64,000 bases of DNA from Candidatus Peregrinibacteria bacterium (lineage in GTDB: Bacteria; Patescibacteriota; Gracilibacteria; UBA1369; LOWO2-01-FULL-3): positions 62,001 to 126,000 of the forward strand of contig JABIJZ010000009.1 of the NCBI GenBank assembly GCA_018655275.1. The letters run 5' to 3'. Every line of letters starts with the position of its first letter. Position 1 is the first letter of the stretch. The position numbers and the translations under genes were made by a program. This document shows, piece by piece, positions 8,780 to 17,584 of this stretch. The notes under the pieces were generated by a model. That model had not been told where the DNA came from and searched no databases. It was given only the letters and a program-made list of their open reading frames with translations.

Positions 8780-9529
8780 TTATCCTATTTTCTCCAACAA
8801 CTCCTCGCTCATATCAAAATTACAATAAACATCCGCGACATCTTCGTTTTCTTCTAGCATATCGATCAGCCCAAGGACTTTTTTTGCATCTTCTTTAGTC
8901 TCGATCTTTACAGTCTGAGTTGGCAAATAAGTGATTTCAGCAGTCGAAAATTCGACGCCAGTTTCTTTCAAAGCATCTCGAACACGGGCAAGAGCAGTCG
9001 CATCAGTGAAGACCTCCAAAACATCCCCCTCATGTTTCATGTCCTCAGCTCCAGCATCAATAACAGCAAGCTCAATCTCATCCATATCCTTCCCCCCAAC
9101 AGGGATTTCGATCACACCCTTTCTCTCAAACATCCAGCCAACACTCCCAGCTGCTCCCATATTCCCACCCTTTTTGGTAAGGATAGCTTTTACATCCGAA
9201 ACAGCACGATTTTTGTTGTCGGTAATTACATGAATATAAAGCGCAGTTCCTGCCGCCCCAAACCCCTCATAATAAATCTCTTCATAACTGGCCGCATTTT
9301 TATCAAGCCCAGCCCCTTTTTTGACCGCCTTCTCAATGTTCGCTGCCGGCACATTATCCGCTTTCGCATTATCAATCGCAGCCCGTAGACTCGGATTCAT
9401 TTCCGGATCTCCGCCATTTTTCGCAACTATCGCTATCAGTTTCGCATGTTTCGTAAAAATTTTACCCCTCTTCGCATCAGCCGCTCCTTTTTTGTGTTTA
9501 ATCGAATGCCATTTAGAGTGTCCAGACAT
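8780..9529 (-). CDS. yebC: YebC/PmpR-family (TACO1-type) regulatory protein
   Basis: 249 aa. MSGHSKWHSIKHKKGAADAK followed by RGKIFTKHAK is the family hallmark, then GGDPEMNPSLRAAI and YEGFGAAGTALYI. Annotated as a transcription regulator but in recent work linked to translation of difficult sequences such as proline runs. Convergent with the DHH gene across a 30-bp gap that holds AGTCGC...GCG..GACT dyad symmetry but no T-run. Confidence 0.96.
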   Translation of the reverse strand: MSGHSKWHSIKHKKGAADAKRGKIFTKHAKLIAIVAKNGGDPEMNPSLRAAIDNAKADNVPAANIEKAVKKGAGLDKNAASYEEIYYEGFGAAGTALYIHVITDNKNRAVSDVKAILTKKGGNMGAAGSVGWMFERKGVIEIPVGGKDMDEIELAVIDAGAEDMKHEGDVLEVFTDATALARVRDALKETGVEFSTAEITYLPTQTVKIETKEDAKKVLGLIDMLEENEDVADVYCNFDMSEELLEKIG

Positions 9530-9604
9530 AATTAATGAAGTTAGATTCTTTTAAAAAGCATGAGAAGTATAAAACGAAAAGGAAGTTTTCTCAAGAGTAG
9601 TGGC

Positions 9605-10747
9605 TTACCCCTTCACCGCCTTTGCAATCGCTTCGCAAACTCCTTTATCAAAAACTCCAGGAATGACACGATCAGCAGTAGGTTCACCAACCAAAGCAGC
9701 CAAAGCCTCAGCCGCCGCCAATTTCATATCATCAGTAATATCTCGCACACGCGCATCCAACGCTCCTCGGAAAATTCCAGGGAAGACAAGGACATTGTTG
9801 ATTTGATTCGGAAAATCCGACCGACCAGTTGCAACAACAGCCGCCCCGCCAGCCTTAGCTTCATTAGGCATGATCTCAGGATCTGGATTGGACATCGCAA
9901 ACACGATAGATCCTTCAGCCATCTCGCGAATCATCGAAGCGTCAGCAATCCCAGGCTTCGAAACTCCAATGAAAATATCCGCACCTTTCAAAGCGACATC
10001 AAGTCCGCCTTCCAATTTCTCTAAATTTGTAACTTCAGCAATCTCAACCTTATGCTCATTCAAACCATCACGCCCAGCCCAAATCAATCCTTTGCTATCC
10101 AACAAAGAAACATTCGCAAATCCATATTTCAAAAGCAATTTTGTAATAGCAATTCCCGCCGCACCAGCACCACTAATCACGACACGCACATCGGAAGCCT
10201 TTTTTTCAACCACTTTCAAACTATTTATTAAACCTGCCAAACAAACAACAGCAGTCCCATGCTGATCATCATGAAAAACCGGAATAGGTAATTCTTCAAT
10301 CAAACGCTTCTCAATCTCAAAACATCTAGGCGCAGAAATATCCTCAAGATTTATTCCTCCAAACGTAGGCGCAATAGCTTTAACGGCCGCAACAATCTCA
10401 TCAACAGATTCAACATCCAAACAAATCGGAACCGCATCAACATTTCCAAACTTCTTGAACAAAGCGGCCTTCCCCTCCATCACAGGCAATCCAGCCAAAC
10501 TTCCAATATTGCCCAAACCAAGCACAGCACTTCCATCAGTCACAACTGCAATGGTGTTCCACTTCGAAGTTGTCTCGTAAGCTGCCATTGCCCCCAAACT
10601 AGCGATCTCTCTGCAAGGCTCAGCAACTCCAGGAGTATAATAAAGATTCATATCCTCCGCAGTATCCAAAGGCACTTTCAATCCAGTCTCCAATTTCCCA
10701 CGATTTTTTTTGTGGGCCTCCAAAGAAGCCTTTGCTAATTCATCCAT
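9605..10747 (-). CDS. NAD(P)-dependent malic enzyme
   Basis: Oxidative decarboxylation of malate to pyruvate, a rare central-carbon step in so small a genome type. 380 aa, the short bacterial form without the phosphotransacetylase domain. YYTPGVAEPCREIA, VTDGSAVLGLGNIG, MEGKAALFKKFG, HDDQHGTAVV and the Rossmann motif ISGAGAAGIA, then NPDPEI and FPGIFRGALD are all family motifs. Starts 9 nt after the small membrane-protein gene, so probably co-transcribed with it and the SLH gene. Confidence 0.95.
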   Translation of the reverse strand: MDELAKASLEAHKKNRGKLETGLKVPLDTAEDMNLYYTPGVAEPCREIASLGAMAAYETTSKWNTIAVVTDGSAVLGLGNIGSLAGLPVMEGKAALFKKFGNVDAVPICLDVESVDEIVAAVKAIAPTFGGINLEDISAPRCFEIEKRLIEELPIPVFHDDQHGTAVVCLAGLINSLKVVEKKASDVRVVISGAGAAGIAITKLLLKYGFANVSLLDSKGLIWAGRDGLNEHKVEIAEVTNLEKLEGGLDVALKGADIFIGVSKPGIADASMIREMAEGSIVFAMSNPDPEIMPNEAKAGGAAVVATGRSDFPNQINNVLVFPGIFRGALDARVRDITDDMKLAAAEALAALVGEPTADRVIPGVFDKGVCEAIAKAVKG

Positions 10748-10756
10748 AAATAAGTT

Positions 10757-10963
10757 TTAATTAGAAGGTGGCGGAAAAGTAGGGGCTCCAACACTCGGCG
10801 GCCCAGAGGGACCAACTCCAACACTTGGAGCACCATAACTCACAGATTCAAGGTCAGGTTCATCGTGGCTGATAAGAAGCTGTGAAGCTCCAAAAATCAA
10901 AGCAGCGATAGACACCAAAACCCCTAGCACCCAAGCAATATATTTTTTAGAGTAAACTGCCAT
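10757..10963 (-). CDS. Small single-pass membrane protein, Pro/Gly/Ser-rich tail
   Basis: 68 aa. One hydrophobic segment (about residues 9-30, IAWVLGVLVSIAALIFGASQ) and a C-terminal low-complexity tail with repeated GP/PSVG/PPS steps. I do not recognise a family. It sits 11 nt after the SLH protein gene and 9 nt before the malic enzyme, suggesting one transcript. Confidence 0.6.
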   Translation of the reverse strand: MAVYSKKYIAWVLGVLVSIAALIFGASQLLISHDEPDLESVSYGAPSVGVGPSGPPSVGAPTFPPPSN

Positions 10964-10974
10964 AATTCTTTTAT

Positions 10975-12321
10975 TTAGAACGCAGTGGTCAAACCATCTC
11001 GTGTGTCCAGGAGGACATCTCCTTCGCGTTCGTATTTTAGCGTAATATCGAATTCTGCACTATAGTAATAATCAATAGGTCCAGTTCCAACTCCGATAGT
11101 GTCAGTTTCAATGATCACCCCATCAGGAAGCAATTCCAACATTTTTGCTCCTTTTCTTTCAACCAAAACATTTTCCAAAATCTCACTCCTCACACTTGCA
11201 TAATTATCATCATCACTTAATTTCAAATCATTAAATTCAAAACTCTCAAGCATTGTATTCAAAAATTTCCGTAACTGTTCAGAAATAGGTCCATTGCCAT
11301 TGTAGGTGTAAACAACCAAAACTTTCCCAGCAAAATCGCCTTTATCGAGATAAATATACCAGTCTACTACAGCAGGAGACGCAATCCTCAAAGCATCGAA
11401 ACCTCCCAAATCAAATTCAGACATTCCCCACCCACCAAAAGCATTCTTGATATTGTCAAAATATCCAGCCTTCCCAACACCATCTACATTATGATCCAAA
11501 GTAACCACAAACTTGGCTGTGTTTGGATGAGTTCTCTCAGGAGAAAATTGATTGAATCTTCGGTCAGGTCTCCAAAAAGTAACTTCACTCAGTTTTTTAT
11601 TATCATATCGCAAAATTTCATAGTCCAACGGATACTTCATTTTGAACGGAAGCACATCAGAAACATAAGTTGGCCAATCAAAATCCAAAGGATAAGCCTC
11701 ATTGCTGTGATCACGCACGTAAACAAATCTATACATGATTTCCGCAAATCCAGCTCGGGTCAAAGAGGTGTCAGGATGAACTTTCCCATTATCATCCATT
11801 AACAAAATGTTTTTGTCCTTCGCATAAGCTGCATATTTCGAATACCACTGATCACCAGGGACGTCCTTGAAAACATTTGAATTAGCCGCAACAGCAGGCA
11901 ACTCAACATTCAGCGCCTCACCAATCATTCTCAACGCCTCAGCCAAAGTAATAGTGTCACTAGGCCGAAATCTCCCGTCTTTGTCTCCAGACACAATGCC
12001 ATTGTCATGAGCAGTCATCACATAAGGAAAAAACCATTGTTCACTCGGAACATCACCAAAAAGAACAATCTCAGTAGTACTCAGATCCAAATCAGCAGCG
12101 GAAACCAAAATAGTAACAGCTTCAGCACGATTGATAGCACTATCAGGCTTGAAAGTGTTGTCAGGATAGCCATTTATATACCCATTATTTTTCAAAAACT
12201 CGATGGCTTGGTAGTTCCCATGATCCTCTGGAACATCAGAAAAAACACCAGCAAAAACGCTCTGTGTGGACAAGCTAAAGAGCAAAACAAGACTTACAAC
12301 AATCCCAAATATTTTTTTCAT
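10975..12321 (-). CDS. Secreted S-layer-homology (SLH) domain protein
   Basis: About 448 aa from the ATG at 12321. Signal peptide MKKIFGIVVSLVLLFSLSTQ with a VFA cleavage site. Three SLH repeats follow (FSDVPEDHGNYQAIEFL, FGDVPSEQWFFPYV, FKDVPGDQWYSKYA; each with INRAEA-like endings), which normally bind cell-wall polymer. The C-terminal about 240 residues are an unrecognised extracellular domain. I set the start downstream of the first in-frame ATG because a TATAAT -10 box (minus strand, 12340-12345) overlaps that upstream region. Confidence 0.88.
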   Translation of the reverse strand: MKKIFGIVVSLVLLFSLSTQSVFAGVFSDVPEDHGNYQAIEFLKNNGYINGYPDNTFKPDSAINRAEAVTILVSAADLDLSTTEIVLFGDVPSEQWFFPYVMTAHDNGIVSGDKDGRFRPSDTITLAEALRMIGEALNVELPAVAANSNVFKDVPGDQWYSKYAAYAKDKNILLMDDNGKVHPDTSLTRAGFAEIMYRFVYVRDHSNEAYPLDFDWPTYVSDVLPFKMKYPLDYEILRYDNKKLSEVTFWRPDRRFNQFSPERTHPNTAKFVVTLDHNVDGVGKAGYFDNIKNAFGGWGMSEFDLGGFDALRIASPAVVDWYIYLDKGDFAGKVLVVYTYNGNGPISEQLRKFLNTMLESFEFNDLKLSDDDNYASVRSEILENVLVERKGAKMLELLPDGVIIETDTIGVGTGPIDYYYSAEFDITLKYEREGDVLLDTRDGLTTAF

Positions 12322-12339
12322 AGAATTTTTCATACGTTG

Positions 12340-12345
12340 ATTATA
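12340..12345 (-). promoter_or_regulatory. -10 box of the SLH gene
   Basis: Minus-strand TATAAT, with only a weak -35 (CTGACA-like). Transcription would start about 12333, about 12 nt before the chosen ATG. Confidence 0.5.
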
Positions 12346-12378
12346 CAAAAAACAACCTGTTACGTGTCAGTAAAACAT

Positions 12379-12407
12379 TTGACAAAACCACAGAAAGTAA
12401 CGAGAAT
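12379..12407 (+). promoter_or_regulatory. Promoter of hypothetical gene 12416, near-leaderless
   Basis: TTGACA (12379-12384), 17-nt spacer, GAGAAT (12402-12407; weak -10). The expected start is 0-3 nt before the ATG at 12416. Confidence 0.55.
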
Positions 12408-12415
12408 CCATACCC

Positions 12416-12949
12416 ATGATTAAAAAATTAGCCACAATTCAAGAGCCAGACTACCACCCCCTGCCAGCTGAGCCCGCTCTACCAGGACTATATAGTCAAA
12501 TTGACGAAATGGATGGGCCAGAATTCATACCATATGTTGGGATATTGGACATAAGAATTCCTGAGCACACAATAGCCGTTTATTTAAGAGATACTCAGCA
12601 TAGGATAATGGATGGTTTTATAGGAACGCTGGAACCTGTCTCTCCAGAAGAAATTATATTTAAAGCTTCTACAGGTGTAAAAATCCCAATCAGGGATGGC
12701 GACTCAGGCTTTTGTATCGGGCAGGCCACTAAAGCTCAAGGAAATGTTGATTTCGAAGATAAAGAAACACCCCCACGCAATTACGGCGCAAACCAACTCT
12801 TCAACCTTTTAGCGAGAGCAGGAATGATGGACTGTCTCGCAGAACTACATTTAAAAATACTGGTAACTAGAGGGAAAATCAGAATTGTAGACATCCCAAG
12901 AGCAGGAGACTTAGAAAGATTCTGCCTAGTCCTAAAAAAACAACGCTAG
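12416..12949 (+). CDS. Hypothetical protein, 177 aa
   Basis: No family recognised. Soluble, Pro-rich first 35 residues, then a mixed alpha/beta-looking core (IPYVGILDIRIPEHTIAVYL, then AELHLKILVTRGKIRIVDI). No cysteine pairs and no signal peptide. Divergent from the SLH gene. Its stop overlaps the stop of the convergent hisS by 4 nt (CTAG). Confidence 0.7.
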   Translation: MIKKLATIQEPDYHPLPAEPALPGLYSQIDEMDGPEFIPYVGILDIRIPEHTIAVYLRDTQHRIMDGFIGTLEPVSPEEIIFKASTGVKIPIRDGDSGFCIGQATKAQGNVDFEDKETPPRNYGANQLFNLLARAGMMDCLAELHLKILVTRGKIRIVDIPRAGDLERFCLVLKKQR

Positions 12950-14268
12950 GAATAAAGTAGCTCTCCAGGCGAATATTTATCTAGATTCTTTTCACCAATT
13001 TTCTTTCTCAATGTAGCAGTGACTTTGGTCATAGGTACTGTTTCCTGAGAGCCTTTCTGCATATTCCTGATAATGGCATTGCCTTCACGAACCTCAGTGA
13101 TACCGATCAAAACAGTCCATCCAACTCCAAATTTGTCGGCCAAACCAAGCTGATCACGAATAGCACCTTTTCCCATTGCTCCCATTGTCTTGATTCCAGC
13201 TGCACGTAATTCCTGAATCAACGGCAAACATTTTGCTTTTGCTTCTTTGCCCAATTGAGCAACAAAAACATGGAGATCATCTTTGTTAGGAACTTTAATT
13301 TTCTCAATTTTCATATTTGCAATAACTCTTTCAAGTCCAAAAGAAAGCCCAACACCAGGAGTAGAGGGGCCACCCAAAAGTTCAACTAATCCGTCGTATC
13401 TACCTCCTCCTCCAATAGCATTCTGAGAACCTTCGTTTTTATCCCAGAATTCAAAAACAGTCTTTGAATAATAATCTAAACCACGAACTAATTTATGATT
13501 TTCATTGTATTCGATACCCAATTCGTCCAAATAACCTTTCAATTCTTCATGAAACTCGAGAGATTCTTTGTCCAAATACTCACGCAACTTTGGCGCAAGG
13601 TCTGCCAAAATTTGGCAATCCTCTTCTTTACAATCCAAAAGTCTCAAAGGATTTGTACCCAAACGACTTTTACAATCCTCACAAAGTGAACGCTCTTTTC
13701 CAACATAATAATCCTGCAAAACTTGTCGATATTCAGCACGAGCTTCCGGTGTACCGATAGTGTTTAACTGCAAAGCAACTCTATCCGCTATACCAAGATC
13801 TTTCAAAATAGTGAATCCAAGCTGAATACATTGTGCATCAAGCGCTGGGTCACTTTCACCAAGTATCTCCGCTCCAAAATGCCAAAACTGACGATACCGA
13901 CCCTTCTGCGGACGGTCATATCGGAAATTCGGCTCGATATAATATAGTTCAACAGGCTGCGGCAAATCCCACATAGCATGTTGGATATAACTTCTCGCAA
14001 CTCCGGCAGTTCCTTCAGGTTTCAAAGTCAAACTTCGGCCTTTTCTATCTTCGAATGTATACATCTCTTTTTTCACAATATCCGAATCGCCACCAACTGT
14101 TCTTTTGAAAACATCGGTAAACTCAAATATAGGAGTAGAAATACGTCTGTAACCAGCTTGTCTACATCTATGACGTGCTACTTTTTTGATATAAGTGTGG
14201 TATTCGTGATCCTCAGGAAGGATGTCGTGGACACCTTTTGGTGTTCTAAATCTGCTATCTTCGGGCAT
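12946..14268 (-). CDS. hisS: Histidyl-tRNA synthetase
   Basis: Class II aminoacyl-tRNA synthetase charging tRNA-His. 440 aa. Motif 2 FRYDRPQKGRYRQFWHFGAE, the His-specific RGLDYYSKTVFEF and GGGGRYDGL segments, motif 3 GVGLSFGLERV, and a C-terminal anticodon-binding domain are seen. A CxxC...CxxxxC insertion (LCEDCKSRL, LLDCKEEDCQ; about residues 195-215) is common in this synthetase type. No Shine-Dalgarno. Confidence 0.97.
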   Translation of the reverse strand: MPEDSRFRTPKGVHDILPEDHEYHTYIKKVARHRCRQAGYRRISTPIFEFTDVFKRTVGGDSDIVKKEMYTFEDRKGRSLTLKPEGTAGVARSYIQHAMWDLPQPVELYYIEPNFRYDRPQKGRYRQFWHFGAEILGESDPALDAQCIQLGFTILKDLGIADRVALQLNTIGTPEARAEYRQVLQDYYVGKERSLCEDCKSRLGTNPLRLLDCKEEDCQILADLAPKLREYLDKESLEFHEELKGYLDELGIEYNENHKLVRGLDYYSKTVFEFWDKNEGSQNAIGGGGRYDGLVELLGGPSTPGVGLSFGLERVIANMKIEKIKVPNKDDLHVFVAQLGKEAKAKCLPLIQELRAAGIKTMGAMGKGAIRDQLGLADKFGVGWTVLIGITEVREGNAIIRNMQKGSQETVPMTKVTATLRKKIGEKNLDKYSPGELLYS

Positions 14269-14343
14269 AAAATATTTTTTTTAGCTAAATACTGACGATA
14301 CTGACGTCAAATGTACCATATTTCCTAGAAGTGGCAAAGGCTT

Positions 14344-14385
14344 TTACCCAAACAACTTGGGATACCTCTTTCGGAAAAATCCTTT
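14344..14385. repeat. 42-bp direct repeat, copy A
   Basis: Identical over 42 bases to 15035-15076, the last 14 codons (including stop) of the flippase-like gene. Copy A lies in non-coding DNA between hisS and the orphan gene at 14403. Confidence 0.95.
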
Positions 14386-14402
14386 TTGAAATTGATGTTT
14401 AT

Positions 14403-14960
14403 TTAATACAATTGAGCTGAAAGAGTGTAATTCCGACCATGTTTTAAATAAACTTTACTTCCATTTGAATATCGATAACAATTGCTACCTCCATCCCATT
14501 CTGCAACATCACAGTCGGGGTCCTCTCCCTCTGAGAGATTGACGAGGTTTGCCACATCAGGCCCATGATTTTCAACTATCAGCGCATGAAAATCAGCACC
14601 ACTAGCTTTAATTTCTCCTCCATCGCCTACAGTATAAACAGCCAGCCAATCAATTTTTTCTCCGTTCCCGTCGACAGCAGGCTCTTCGACAAATTCAGAT
14701 TTATTAACTGATTCAGCCTCCAATGCTGCAAGCTCAGTATCTGCTTTAGCCTCAGCTGCAGCCTCTTCTTCAGCCTTAGCCTCAGCTGCAATTCTAGAAA
14801 ACTTCGCAGCATCATATAGCTCCTTTTGTCGTTCTTTTGAAATATCAACTCCAACCTCATCAAAAGACAAAGAGTTAAATCGTCCCAAAGGGTTATCAGC
14901 ACCAAGACCAGGTTTTTCAGGCCCACCTTTACGATAAATCAAACGTTGTTCTTTCTGCAT
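14403..14960 (-). CDS. Hypothetical protein in repeat-bracketed cassette
   Basis: 185 aa from the ATG at 14960; the reading frame extends upstream to 15017 but that start adds an odd hydrophobic leader. Sequence: a charged N-terminus, an Ala/Glu/Lys-rich stretch predicted coiled coil (about residues 50-85), then a small domain with DCDVAEWDGGSNCYRYSNGS holding two cysteines. No family recognised. It sits between two identical 42-bp repeats that duplicate the end of the neighbouring membrane-protein gene. Confidence 0.65.
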   Translation of the reverse strand: MQKEQRLIYRKGGPEKPGLGADNPLGRFNSLSFDEVGVDISKERQKELYDAAKFSRIAAEAKAEEEAAAEAKADTELAALEAESVNKSEFVEEPAVDGNGEKIDWLAVYTVGDGGEIKASGADFHALIVENHGPDVANLVNLSEGEDPDCDVAEWDGGSNCYRYSNGSKVYLKHGRNYTLSAQLY

Positions 14961-15034
14961 ATTGGTTTTTGTTATTACATACAAGGTAATTATACAACAA
15001 AAACGCTTCACGGTCAAACCCGTAGCAGCCTCAA

Positions 15035-15076
15035 TTACCCAAACAACTTGGGATACCTCTTTCGGAAAAATCCTTT
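15035..15076. repeat. 42-bp direct repeat, copy B
   Basis: 3' end of the flippase-like gene. The identity to copy A (14344-14385) begins exactly at the first base of the TAA stop complement and runs 42 bases into the gene. Confidence 0.95.
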
Positions 15077-16087
15077 CCCAAACTTATCGATAAAATATCT
15101 TTTCAAAACTCCAACCCCGTTGCTCGAAAGATGAGTCAAACCTATAAATACATTCACAATATCCCTAATTCTCAGAATCAAAGCAAAAGCCAATCCACTT
15201 ATAGGGATTCCCAAAATAGCGAAAATTGCCACATGAGCACTCTCCAAAGCGCCCAAAGCACCTGGTATAGGCAACAAAAGGGTGATGTTAGGCAAAGCCT
15301 TTATCAGGAACGTTTCTGCCAATGAGAAGTCGAATCCCATGAAATGTCCAATAATCCAGAACTCAATCATCTCGAAACACTCAGACAACATCGAAAGCAC
15401 AACTAACATAACAAATCTTCTCCAATGATCCGTATGAAAACTCCTGATCGCATCTTCAACAATCAAGATCTTATTATACTTTTTCTTAAATCTTTTCAGT
15501 TTATGAAGTCTAAACAATCTCAAGATAGACGAGAAAAACCCGAGCTCAGGATGGATAGACGCGTAATAAAACCAAAAAAGAAACACCCCAAAGAACCCAA
15601 TAGAAACAAACAAGGCCCAAAAAATATCTCCACTAACCAAGTGTCGCGAAAGTAAAAACAAAAACCCAACCAACCCAAAGAGCACAAGCCCAGTCAGCTG
15701 GATAGCTTTATCAACAACAACAGAAAACACAGCATCTCTTTTACGTACACCTTCCTGACCAAGAAGCATCACGCGGATAGGTTCTCCACCAACTTGAGCA
15801 GAAGGAGTGATCAAACTCACAGCCCATCCAGAAAAACGATGAAGAATCAGCCTCCAAAAAGGGACTTTCTTCCCATGAAAATGTTTCAATATATATTCCC
15901 ATCTCCAGGTCAAAAAAACGAAATTTGTAAAGTAAACCACCCAAAAAGCAATAAATCCAATAATAGAAAAAGACTTCAAAGTATCAAAGATATTCCCAAG
16001 ACCAGTCTGGATGACCAAGTTCACCAACAGCCCAAGACCAACAAGTAACAAAAATAAATATACAAAAGCTTTCTGAGCAAATTTCAT
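15035..16087 (-). CDS. Flippase-like integral membrane protein (UPF0104 / LPG-synthase TM type)
   Basis: 350 aa with about eight hydrophobic segments. RFSGWAVSLITPSAQVGGEPIR and LLPIPGALGALE match the conserved motifs of the lysylphosphatidylglycerol synthase transmembrane family, which includes lipid flippases. No soluble aminoacyl-transfer domain, so lipid aminoacylation is unlikely. C-terminus KGFFRKRYPKLFG is duplicated downstream as a non-coding repeat. Confidence 0.88.
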   Translation of the reverse strand: MKFAQKAFVYLFLLLVGLGLLVNLVIQTGLGNIFDTLKSFSIIGFIAFWVVYFTNFVFLTWRWEYILKHFHGKKVPFWRLILHRFSGWAVSLITPSAQVGGEPIRVMLLGQEGVRKRDAVFSVVVDKAIQLTGLVLFGLVGFLFLLSRHLVSGDIFWALFVSIGFFGVFLFWFYYASIHPELGFFSSILRLFRLHKLKRFKKKYNKILIVEDAIRSFHTDHWRRFVMLVVLSMLSECFEMIEFWIIGHFMGFDFSLAETFLIKALPNITLLLPIPGALGALESAHVAIFAILGIPISGLAFALILRIRDIVNVFIGLTHLSSNGVGVLKRYFIDKFGKGFFRKRYPKLFG

Positions 16088-16108
16088 GGTAAGATTTTAA
16101 GCCAAACT

Positions 16109-17218
16109 TCAGCACAAGTCAAAACTTGTAGTTGGTGTGACATTTTGAGCCTTTTTGAAAGCCTTAGAGTCGGCTTGGTAAAGGTAATAACCTGCTCCAG
16201 CTATCATCGCCGCATTGTCAGTACAGTATGATAGGGAAGGGTATCGCAATCGCACGTCCTTAGTTTTGTCTCCAAGCGAATTCAATTTATGAGTAATGAT
16301 TTCGCGAAGCCTTGAATTTGCCGAAACCCCACCAGCAAGATGCATCTCCTTTATCTTGAGGCTCAATTCTTTGTATGTCAGAAACGCCTGAATCATCTTT
16401 TCGCTCAAAACATCCACCACCGCCTCCTGGAAACTCGCTGCAATATCATTGCGGAGTTTCGCAGACATACGCGGATGCTTTTTCACTTCAGTCAATACCG
16501 CAGTTTTTAACCCAGAAAAACTAAAGTCCAAAGATTCCTTTTCCAAATAAGCCCGCGGAAAACTAAACGCTTCACGATCTCCTTTTTTCGCTGCTTCCGA
16601 AATAACTGGCCCACCAGGGTATCCAAGCCCAAGCATCCGAGCAACTTTGTCGAAAGCTTCACCAGCCGCATCATCACGAGTTTCCCCAAGAATAGTGAGA
16701 TCTCCATGATCGCGCATAAGTACAAGTTCATTGTGCCCACCCGAAACTGTCAAAATAAGAGCCGGGAATTCGACTGGCTCGTCGCACGAGTCCTCCAGAA
16801 AATTCGCATAAATATGCCCAACGATATGATGGACAGGAATTATAGGTTTGTTTTTAAGGTAAGAAATCACAGACGCAGTCTCCGTCCCAATAATCAAAGA
16901 ACTAATCAGTCCAGGACCTTTGGTCACAGCTATCGCATCGATGTCATCCCACAGGCAATCCGTTCCCGGGAACGGTTTTACAGGTTGGGGTTTACCCTTT
17001 TTCGTCATCATGTTCTCAGCCGCTTCAGCCAAAGCCTCCTCAAACACCGGAACAATTTTTAAAATATGTTCACGCGCAGCAACTTCCGGCACAACTCCTC
17101 CAGTTTTTGCATGAAGAGCCGCTTGCGAAGCAATCACATTCGACAACACTTCGCGCCCATCACGGACGACCGAAGCCGCAGTCTCATCACAAGATGTCTC
17201 GATCCCTAGGATTAACAT
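16109..17218 (-). CDS. tsaD: tRNA N6-threonylcarbamoyladenosine transferase TsaD
   Basis: Transfers the threonylcarbamoyl group to A37 of ANN-decoding tRNAs, working with TsaB (61294 in this window). 369 aa from the ATG at 17218. MLILGIETSCDETAAS, HHIVGHIYAN (metal site), SGGHNEL, GPGLISSLIIG and HLAGGVSANSRLR are diagnostic. Between EALAEAA and DDIDAIAVTKGPG there is an insertion of about 20 residues containing KPQPVKPFPGT. This is encoded by the palindromic element at 16961-16986 and is not usual in the family. Confidence 0.96.
   Translation of the reverse strand: MLILGIETSCDETAASVVRDGREVLSNVIASQAALHAKTGGVVPEVAAREHILKIVPVFEEALAEAAENMMTKKGKPQPVKPFPGTDCLWDDIDAIAVTKGPGLISSLIIGTETASVISYLKNKPIIPVHHIVGHIYANFLEDSCDEPVEFPALILTVSGGHNELVLMRDHGDLTILGETRDDAAGEAFDKVARMLGLGYPGGPVISEAAKKGDREAFSFPRAYLEKESLDFSFSGLKTAVLTEVKKHPRMSAKLRNDIAASFQEAVVDVLSEKMIQAFLTYKELSLKIKEMHLAGGVSANSRLREIITHKLNSLGDKTKDVRLRYPSLSYCTDNAAMIAGAGYYLYQADSKAFKKAQNVTPTTSFDLC
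16961..16986. repeat. 26-bp palindromic element, copy 2 (inside tsaD)
   Basis: Same 26 bases as 1710-1735, including CGTTCCCGGGAACG. It encodes PVKPFPGTD here, a different reading frame from copy 1. Confidence 0.85.
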
Positions 17219-17261
17219 GATGGGATGATACATTTTAATCAAAAAAATGCCAATATGCGCA

Positions 17262-17288
17262 TTGACAGTGTGACAAATTTGATATAAG
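17262..17288 (+). promoter_or_regulatory. Promoter of the toxin-antitoxin operon
   Basis: TTGACA (17262-17267) and TATAAG (17283-17288) with a short 15-nt spacer; about 25-30 nt of leader before the antitoxin ATG. Confidence 0.55.
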
Positions 17289-17319
17289 ATTTATATAGGA
17301 ATTTCTAAACAAATTTGCC

Positions 17320-17577
17320 ATGATAAAAGATCAATGTATATCAGTAACAGATCTTAGGACGAAGACAAAACAGTGTATAGATGAATCGAAGAAAGAGCCA
17401 AAGTATATTTTTATAAATAATAAACCTGTTGCAGTCTTAATTAATATGACTGAATATGAAAATAATTTTATCAAACCTCGACTCATCGAGCTAAAAGAAT
17501 ACGAGGCAGACGAATCTCTCAAAAATGAAGCCAAAAATGCCAGAAAAACTAGAAAAAAAGACCTTATGGATATATAG
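17320..17577 (+). CDS. Phd/YefM-type antitoxin
   Basis: 85 aa. MIKDQCISVTDLRTKTKQ and YIFINNKPVAVLINMTEYE fit the Phd/YefM DNA-binding fold; the Lys/Arg/Asp-rich tail would wrap the toxin. It is followed after 7 nt by a RelE-type toxin. Such antitoxins usually repress their own promoter. Confidence 0.82.
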   Translation: MIKDQCISVTDLRTKTKQCIDESKKEPKYIFINNKPVAVLINMTEYENNFIKPRLIELKEYEADESLKNEAKNARKTRKKDLMDI

Positions 17578-17584
17578 TTAATCC

